A stretch of 33,058 nt of DNA from Blastococcus sp. CT_GayMR20 (GTDB lineage: Bacteria; Actinomycetota; Actinomycetes; Mycobacteriales; Geodermatophilaceae): assembly GCF_004570345.1 (NCBI RefSeq), contig NZ_SPQM01000049.1, forward strand, positions 1 to 33,058, written 5' to 3'. Each line of letters opens with the position of its first letter. The first letter of the stretch is position 1. Below are positions 27,187 through 33,058 of the stretch, piece after piece. The notes under the pieces were generated by a model. That model ran no database searches. It was not told where the DNA came from and saw nothing but the letters and a program-made list of their open reading frames with translations. A program made the position numbers and the translations under genes.

Positions 27187-27839
27187 TCAGACGCCGACTT
27201 CTTCGTCGTCGTCGTCGTCGGAGTCGGCGGGAGCCTCGGCCGGATCGGGGGCGAGAGCGACGGCGGCACGGACGACGTCCACGGCCTCGGCCAGCGGGGC
27301 GGCGAGGTTGGAGAGGTGGGCGGCCGGCGCCCACGGACGGGCGACGACCCGGCCGTCTTCCGCCTCCAGCATCCCGAGCAGTCCCGAGGCGGCGACGACG
27401 TCGGTACCGGCAGCCGTGAACTCAGCAGCGGCGGCGGCCAACCGGTCAGCGGCGTCGCGCTGGCGCTCCCCGAGGACGGCGGCCCACTCGTCGCGGTGCT
27501 CGCTGGTCGCGGCGACGAGGCGGGCGTGGGCGATCGCGCACGCCTTCTCGTAGGCGTCCCTGGTCGCCGTCGCGGCGTCCAGGTTCTCCTGCGCACGCTG
27601 CTTGGCGGGCTTCGTCCGCGTCTTCACAGTGCCGCCGTCGACCAGCGCGGCGGCCAGCTCGTCGGACTCCTGGCGGCCGGCGTTGTGCATGGCCAGCTCG
27701 GGGTTGCGGACGGCCCCCCACGCCCGGCTGCGCTCACCGTCCAGCCGGACCAGCGTGGCGACGGCACCCGGACGGGCTGCGGCGCCGTGTCCAGAGCCGG
27801 GTGGGGCAGATCGACGCGGGGTCGGCTGATGGTCGTCAT
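27187..27839 (-). pseudogene. Unknown helical protein with probable frameshift (right copy)
   Basis: Inverted copy of 5220-5872. The same one-base discontinuity is present, near 27766-27769. Confidence 0.5.
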
Positions 27840-27844
27840 GGTCG

Positions 27845-28195
27845 TCAGTCCTCGTCCTTCGGTGGTCGGACCCACAATCCGAGCAGGCGGGAGCGGTCGG
27901 CCTCGGTCCGTCGCAGCCCTTCGGCCGCCTGCGCCCGGACCTTTGGATCGGGGTCGGACAGCAGCTCCGACCAGACCCCGGCGATCCGGTCGAGCCGCAG
28001 CTCCGTCGCCGTGCGCAAGTCCTCGACCGAGGCGGTCGGCAGCGCGTTGATCCCCTCGCTCAGCAGCCGTGCGGCGTAGTCGGACCGGATGCCGAGACGG
28101 GCCGCTATCGAGGTGACCGACAGGCCGGAGGCGTTCAGCTCCATGACCTCGGCCAGCCTGTCCCGGCGGCTGGCGTAGGTACCGGCGCGGGGCAT
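27845..28195 (-). CDS. HTH, small-terminase-like protein (right copy)
   Basis: Inverted copy of 4864-5214; candidate -10 TACACT at 28206-28201. Confidence 0.5.
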   Translation of the reverse strand: MPRAGTYASRRDRLAEVMELNASGLSVTSIAARLGIRSDYAARLLSEGINALPTASVEDLRTATELRLDRIAGVWSELLSDPDPKVRAQAAEGLRRTEADRSRLLGLWVRPPKDED

Positions 28196-28703
28196 ATCCG
28201 AGTGTAACTGTCAAGTAGAGGGTTATGGTCGGTACCGGGCAGCTTTCTGGTCGGGACGTAGGGCGGCGATCTCCACGCGGTCGCGGGCGCCGTCACCTGA
28301 CTCCGTATCAGGTAGAGGGCATGAACGTGCAGGTCAGCGCGCTGATGGGCGCGGCGTGGGCGCATGATCTTGGTCCGGGGATGCGGTGCCCTCACGCGCG
28401 CACGCGCGAGGCGGGTTCCTCCACCCGCCCGGCCGCCGATGCTCTGGGCGCCGCTTCCCGATGTGTGACTGATGAGCCAGGCGTGCTGGGTGTGCCTGGT
28501 GCGCTTGGGACGCATGGCACTCATGGAGCGGGACACGCCGGAGCTGAACGGGCGAGAAGACACCAAGTTGTCGCACAGCCGAACTAGCGTTCGAAGTGGA
28601 GACGAGACACCAGCGGTCGTACTGCACCAGACGCAGAACGACCCGCTGCGGGAACAGCGGGTCGTCTTGTCCCCAGGCCACGCTGATGACCATGGAGGGC
28701 GCA
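28196..28703. other. Gene-free block of mobile element (right copy)
   Basis: Mirror of 4356-4863, with hairpins at 28638-28665 and 28410-28429. Confidence 0.5.
28638..28665 (+). promoter_or_regulatory. Perfect 11-bp hairpin (right copy)
   Basis: Mirror of 4394-4421, upstream of the small membrane gene. Confidence 0.45.
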
Positions 28704-28904
28704 TTGACCATACCGAGCAGGGACGACCAAACCAGTAAGCCACCCAGTCCGAGCCAGAAACTGATTGCTGTCGCCTTGGCCGCCGTTGTCCTGGTGATCG
28801 CGGTGATCGTGACCCGATCGGCGAATGCCGTCGTCGTCGTGGGGCCGACGCTGCTACTGCTGCTCGCGTGGCTCGGTGGCGGCAGCGGATCGCCCCCTAC
28901 CTGA
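28704..28904 (+). CDS. Small membrane protein (right copy)
   Basis: Inverted copy of 4155-4355; TTG 28704 with GGAGGG at 28694-28699, alternative ATGs at 28686 and 28692. Confidence 0.5.
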   Translation: MTIPSRDDQTSKPPSPSQKLIAVALAAVVLVIAVIVTRSANAVVVVGPTLLLLLAWLGGGSGSPPT

Positions 28905-28917
28905 GCGCGAGGTACCG

Positions 28918-28965
28918 GCTCCCGGTCGCCGGTTCCCCCTGTTGAGGGGACCGGCGGCCGGGAGC
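28918..28965. terminator. Long hairpin between convergent genes (right copy)
   Basis: Mirror of 4094-4141. Confidence 0.6.
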
Positions 28966-28967
28966 TG

Positions 28968-29224
28968 TCAACCGTTTCTTGTCGCCGGATCGGCCGGTAC
29001 CCGCTGGATGCGGTCAGGGCACCGCTGCCACTCCGGGCAGCCTCGGCAGACCGCAGCGGCGCGCCGGAGGCGGTCGGCGTGGTCGTCCTCGTCCTCGCCG
29101 TCGAGCTGGTCCCGGTCGAACAGGGGGCCGCTCCCCGACAGGCGGCGTCCGGCAGGCTCCGGTGCCGCCACAACACCCGTTCCAACAGAGCGACCGCCCC
29201 GACCGGCGGGCGCTGGCCGGTCAC
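28968..29224 (-). pseudogene. WhiB-like protein, frame broken (right copy)
   Basis: Inverted copy of 3835-4091 with the same missing base in the C run. Confidence 0.68.
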
Positions 29225-29418
29225 GGCTGGACCCACCTGTAGCCGACGATCGGCACGTCCTCGCCGACCACCCCCCGCAGTGCCGCTGTTCGTGCCCGCC
29301 AGGCAGGGCAGGTGTCCGAGTGCATGAGGAACGGCCGACCGTCGGGTAGCGCCAGCAGCTCGGACGAACAGTCCGGACACTCGACCCGGGGACGGGGCAG
29401 GCGCCGTCGGTTACTCAT
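29221..29418 (-). CDS. Small cysteine-containing protein (right copy)
   Basis: Inverted copy of 3641-3838. Confidence 0.6.
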   Translation of the reverse strand: MSNRRRLPRPRVECPDCSSELLALPDGRPFLMHSDTCPAWRARTAALRGVVGEDVPIVGYRWVQP

Positions 29419-29648
29419 CGGGCACCGCCGCAGACCAGTCCTCCGGGGAGGTGACGGCCCTGGCCGCAGACCGGACAGACCAGCCGCCGGGCGTTCTGCT
29501 CGCGCTGCCAGTCGGCGGGGTCGGCTGCGGTGGAAATGGTTTCCACCGCAGGGTGACCGGGAACTGCGGTGGAAACTTCCCCGTCCTTTTCTGCCACAGT
29601 CACCGCGGGTGGCGTTTCCGCAGGTGAGGGCGGTGTTCGATTTTCCAC
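29415..29648 (-). CDS. Small zinc-ribbon protein (right copy)
   Basis: Inverted copy of 3411-3644. Confidence 0.5.
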   Translation of the reverse strand: MENRTPPSPAETPPAVTVAEKDGEVSTAVPGHPAVETISTAADPADWQREQNARRLVCPVCGQGRHLPGGLVCGGAR

Positions 29649-29716
29649 CGCATTGTCACCGCAGGGTTCCGGGTAGTGCGGTGCCCTGCCCCTTAAGGGG
29701 CACCGCAGTTACCGCA
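29525..29716. repeat. Iteron-like TGCGGT cluster (right copy)
   Basis: Mirror of 3343-3534. Confidence 0.6.
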
Positions 29717-31488
29717 CCTGCCGCCGTAGTCCCGTTCTGCCGTTCCCGTCGCCGCTTCACCGCCTCGCGGGCGACCGCCTCTGTGACGATCATTTCCCGC
29801 TCGGCGGCCCACTCCCACACCTGCCGGTAACCGGTGTCCGTGCCGACCCCCGCGTCGTCCAGCGCCGCGACCAGTTCGGCCACTTGCGCCTCGCGCTGGC
29901 CGGCCTTGGAAGGCCGCCCGCGCCGTCCCTGCTGGACCGGAGCCGCGAACGGATCCACTGCCACGGTCGCCTCGCCGTCGTCGTCCACGGTGAGCACCAG
30001 CCGGGCGGGTTGGGCCGTCTCGCCGTCCTTGCTCTTGCGGTGGACCAGCGTGCGGGGCGTCTGTGGCCCCCGGTCCTCGGCGTCCTCGCTGTCACCGAGC
30101 CGGACCATCCAAGAGGCGTCGGCGTCGTCCTCCAGCGCCGACGACCCCCGGGCGTGCTGCTGCTTGTGCCCGGTGTGGTGGACGACCAGCACGGTCGTGG
30201 CGAAGTCGTCCCGTAGTTGGAGCGCCACGTCGAGCGGTACAGCGGTCTCCGTCGCGCTGTTCTCCTCGATGCCCGGCGTCATCCGGTGCCAGGTGTCGAG
30301 CACGACCAGTGCCGGCCGCTTGTCCGCGACGACCAGCCGCAGCGCCTCGACCTCCTCGGGGATGGCCAGCCGCACCGGCCGCCTGATGACCGTGAACATG
30401 CCCGGCGCGGGGGTGACGCCGTGCAGCCGCTCCAGCGCCCTGAGGCGCTTACGGATGCCGGACACACCCTCGGCGGCCACGTAGACGACCGGCCGGGTCA
30501 CGGGCACCGTGTAGTGGTCGGACCAGGCCTTCCCGGTCGCCACCGCGAAGGCCCACGCCAGCGCCACGAAGCTCTTGTAGGTGGCGAACTTCCCCGACAG
30601 CAGGACGTACTCCGAGGCGTTGAGCGCCCCGGTCAGCAGCGGCGTCGGCTCGGGCAGACCGTCCAGCTCCGAAGCGTCGAGCGCGGCGTCGAGCACCGCC
30701 TGCGTCCGGGGGTGCCGAGCCGGGATCAGCGGCACGAACTCGTCCAGCCCGTAACCGGCCTCGATGTGGTCGGTCACATCCTTGCCGACCTTCGGCCCGA
30801 GGAACTTCAGGGACGCCGCGTGGCCGTCGCCCAGGCACTCCATGGCAGTGACCGTCCACTTCTCCCCGGCCGCGTCCCGGTCGGGGTGGGCGATCACCCG
30901 GGCGCCCTTCAGCGGCGTCACGTCCACCCGGGCGAGACCACCCGCCCCGCCAGGTGCAGTCGTCGCCACCAGGCCCAGGGAGGCCAGCGTGTCGGCGTCC
31001 TTCTCGCCTTCGCACAGGTGAACCTCGGTGCCGGCGGCGACGGCCTCCACGACCTCGGAGAGCCGGTAGAGCACACCGCCGCCCTGCCGATTGCCGGACT
31101 GCGGGAACTTCTTCTTGCCGTGCGCGTCGTACTCCCGGTGCACGACACGGCCGTCCTCGTAGCGGTAGTCAGCGCTGAAGAGGTCGGACATCTTCAGCCC
31201 GACCGCCTTCACGATCTCGGGCCGATCGCAACCGGTTCGGCAGGACAGCCCGATATGACTGCCGTGGTCGTAGACGACCAGCGACGGGTTGCCGTCGTCG
31301 TGAGCCGGGCATTGCGCCAGGTAGACCTCGCCGTGACGACGAGGCTCCGGGTAGTCCGCGACTTCTCGGCCATGGTCCGCCAGCGCCGCCACCAGGCGGT
31401 CCAGAGCGGTAACCTTGGTATCGGAGCTGCCAGGCCCACCGATGTCGGAGGCCGCCTCACCACTGGTGGGGCGGCTTTCGTCGCTCAC
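29656..31488 (-). CDS. Primase-helicase type replication protein (right copy)
   Basis: Inverted copy of 1571-3403. Confidence 0.8.
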   Translation of the reverse strand: MSDESRPTSGEAASDIGGPGSSDTKVTALDRLVAALADHGREVADYPEPRRHGEVYLAQCPAHDDGNPSLVVYDHGSHIGLSCRTGCDRPEIVKAVGLKMSDLFSADYRYEDGRVVHREYDAHGKKKFPQSGNRQGGGVLYRLSEVVEAVAAGTEVHLCEGEKDADTLASLGLVATTAPGGAGGLARVDVTPLKGARVIAHPDRDAAGEKWTVTAMECLGDGHAASLKFLGPKVGKDVTDHIEAGYGLDEFVPLIPARHPRTQAVLDAALDASELDGLPEPTPLLTGALNASEYVLLSGKFATYKSFVALAWAFAVATGKAWSDHYTVPVTRPVVYVAAEGVSGIRKRLRALERLHGVTPAPGMFTVIRRPVRLAIPEEVEALRLVVADKRPALVVLDTWHRMTPGIEENSATETAVPLDVALQLRDDFATTVLVVHHTGHKQQHARGSSALEDDADASWMVRLGDSEDAEDRGPQTPRTLVHRKSKDGETAQPARLVLTVDDDGEATVAVDPFAAPVQQGRRGRPSKAGQREAQVAELVAALDDAGVGTDTGYRQVWEWAAEREMIVTEAVAREAVKRRRERQNGTTAAGAVTAVPLKGQGTALPGTLR

Positions 31489-31697
31489 GAGGGCACGCCC
31501 AGCAGTGCGCGCAGGTCCGCCGTCGCGACCTTGTAGCGCGCACCGATCTTGATGATGCGGACCGGGAACTCTCCCTGCCGGGCCATCTCGTACGCGGTGG
31601 TCCGGCCGATGCCGAGCACGCCGGCGGCGTCCGGGTACAGGTCAATGACCGGCGGCAGGTCGGCCAGGTTGACAGTGATGTTCGGTGCAGCAGCCAC
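31485..31697 (-). CDS. Excisionase-like HTH protein (right copy)
   Basis: Inverted copy of 1362-1574; the longer alternative would start at 31811. Confidence 0.7.
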   Translation of the reverse strand: MAAAPNITVNLADLPPVIDLYPDAAGVLGIGRTTAYEMARQGEFPVRIIKIGARYKVATADLRALLGVPS

Positions 31698-31728
31698 GAG
31701 GGCCTCCGTTGGAACGTGGAGGCCCTCG
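31697..31728 (-). promoter_or_regulatory. RBS-sequestering hairpin (right copy)
   Basis: Mirror of 1331-1362. Confidence 0.45.
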
Positions 31729-31864
31729 CCGACGAGTCGAGCCGCGACACGGACCTCCGAAGTGGATTCGGGGGGTGTCGCCCTCGCGGCGGCCGTTCCT
31801 GTCGGGGGCATCGCGCCTCACCCGACTAGTGACCAGAATAGCACGCGATGACCTCTACTGGTAC

Positions 31865-31907
31865 TGAACATCAGCGGTCTGAGCTGCACTTATGTGAACA
31901 TCGTTCA
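31865..31907. promoter_or_regulatory. Operator-like palindrome and half-site (right copy)
   Basis: Mirror of 1152-1194. Confidence 0.45.
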
Positions 31908-31929
31908 TGATTCCTGACTCAGCCACGTA

Positions 31930-31958
31930 TAGACACGTGTATGTACACGCGGTACGCT
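31930..31958 (+). promoter_or_regulatory. Candidate promoter for RHH-integrase operon (right copy)
   Basis: TAGACA 31930-31935, 17-base spacer, TACGCT 31953-31958. Confidence 0.5.
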
Positions 31959-31997
31959 GTACCGGCCCGCAGGAGGACTCATCGAAGGGGACCGAGC

Positions 31998-32189
31998 ATG
32001 GTTCGCACCGACACGGCCGGAGATCACGACCGCACACCCATCCGGGCCGTGCGGATACCTGATGACCTCTGGCAGGCAGCGCAGCGCCGGGCCGCCGAGC
32101 GCGGGGAGACGGTCAGCGACGCAATCCGCCGGTCCCTGACCCGCTACGTCCGCCGCCCCGCCCCGAAGGCCACTGGAGAGCAGCGATGA
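31998..32189 (+). CDS. Ribbon-helix-helix protein (right copy)
   Basis: Inverted copy of 870-1061, with GAAGGGG at 31984-31990. Confidence 0.72.
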   Translation: MVRTDTAGDHDRTPIRAVRIPDDLWQAAQRRAAERGETVSDAIRRSLTRYVRRPAPKATGEQR

Positions 32190-33028
32190 AGGGTTCGACG
32201 TTCCGGCGGTGCGGTTGCCGTGACGAGGCCGGGCGCCCGCTGAAGGCGTGTCCCGACCTGAGCAAGCGAGGGCACGGCTCGTGGTACTACCGGGCCGATG
32301 TGGGCCGGGACGGCACCGGCAAGCGTCGGGAGCAGCGCAAGGGCGGGTTCGCCACGAAGGCCGATGCAGACGCCGCGCTGGCCGCCGTCCTGTACTCGGT
32401 CAGCACCGGGGAGCACCGCCACGACGGCCGGCTGACCCTCGGGGCCTACCTGACCTCCTGGCTGGCTGCCAAGGAAGCGAACGGACTCCTCCGGCGGTCT
32501 ACGGCCACGGGCTACCGAAGCCACATCGACCAAGACATCGTCCCGAAGCTCGGCCATGTGCGGCTCGGTGACCTCCGGCCCGAGCACGTCGAGCAGTTCC
32601 TCACCGACCTCACCGCCAAGGGGCGGGGTGCGACGGTGGTCCGGCGCGTCCACGCAACTCTGCGCAGCGCCCTCGCCGACGCCAAGCGGAAGCGCCTCGT
32701 GACGACCAACGCGGCGATCGACGTCGAGTTGCCGACGGTGAACCGGGCGGTGCCTGCTCCCTGGTCGGCCGACGAGCTGGCCGACTTCCTCGACCACGCG
32801 GCCGGGCACCGGCTCGGCGCCATCTTCGAGGTGTTGGCCTTCACCGGACTCCGAAGGGGCGAGGCGTGTGGTCTGCGCTGGTCCGATATCGACCTCGACC
32901 GGGGCATCGTCACCATCCGGGAGGCCCTAGTTGTACTGCCCGGAGACGTTGGTGCAACGGTTGATGGGCGGGAGGTTGCCCAGGGCGGTGTGGGGCCGGT
33001 GGTTGTTGTAGTGGTGGAGCCAGCCTGA
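32186..33028 (+). pseudogene. Truncated tyrosine integrase (right copy)
   Basis: Inverted copy of 31-873. Native sequence ends near 32931 where IS481 begins. Confidence 0.88.
32926..32931. repeat. IS481 target site (right copy)
   Basis: CCTAGT next to the IS terminus TGTACTGCCCGG; mirror of 128-133. Confidence 0.5.
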
Positions 33029-33058
33029 CAGAGCCGCTCGGCGTGCGGTTTCGGATGT
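32927..33058 (-). mobile_element. IS481-family transposase, C-terminal end (right copy)
   Basis: Inverted copy of 1-132, cut by the window end. Confidence 0.8.

Larger units (their letters stand above)
16623..33058 (-). repeat. Right arm of giant inverted repeat
   Basis: Reverse complement of 1-16436. It is continuous in reading frame with the spacer through ligD, so it probably preserves the chromosomal arrangement up to the IS481 copy at the window end. Confidence 0.97.

Overview
The window is one giant inverted repeat. Bases 1-16436 and 16623-33058 are reverse complements (position x maps to 33059-x), separated by a 186-base unique spacer (16437-16622). Every gene therefore appears twice, mirrored, and the real information content is one 16.6 kb stretch. 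The sequence runs unbroken from the spacer into the right arm through a ligD polymerase gene, so spacer plus right arm looks like the native order and the left arm like a fold-back copy. The symmetry is exact to both window ends, and both ends lie inside a copy of the same IS481-type transposase. This is what a contig would look like if one unique segment, bounded by a repeated IS, were traversed in, folded back and traversed out. A fold-back read or assembly chimera is the leading explanation; a genuine inverted duplication is possible but unproven.

The organism is a high-GC actinobacterium, judged from strong G/C third positions, GTG starts, GTGA/ATGA overlapped operons, a WhiB-type protein, a stand-alone LigD polymerase domain and the rph-rdgB pair. 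The style would fit Geodermatophilaceae or Pseudonocardiaceae, but I cannot fix the genus.

Layout of one arm, from outer end to centre (left-arm coordinates). 1-127: end of an IS481-family element inserted in the integrase gene. 128-8056: an integrated mobile element with a truncated tyrosine integrase, an RHH regulator, an excisionase-like HTH protein, a primase-helicase replication protein followed by iteron-like repeats, two small zinc-binding proteins, a frameshifted WhiB-like gene, a small membrane protein, a 0.5 kb non-coding block, a HTH/small-terminase-like protein and a run of small unrecognised genes. It ends at a displaced 3' fragment of tRNA-Leu(UAG), the attachment-site scar. 8057-16436: chromosomal genes, namely a YCII-like remnant, an orphan tricarboxylate-binding lipoprotein, a DUF6929-like protein, a methyltransferase, a small unknown, rdgB, rph, yjbQ, a bcp-type peroxiredoxin, ltrA, a DUF4262 protein and the ligD polymerase fragment.

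The element's logic (integrase, regulators, excisionase, primase-helicase with adjacent repeats, a possible small terminase, no visible conjugation or capsid genes) suggests a replicating integrative element, perhaps a phage satellite. That reading is a hypothesis. Two likely one-base deletions inside it, present identically in both arms, suggest unpolished sequence or decayed genes. Full annotation is given once, on the left arm for most genes and on the right arm for ligD; mirror copies are listed briefly.
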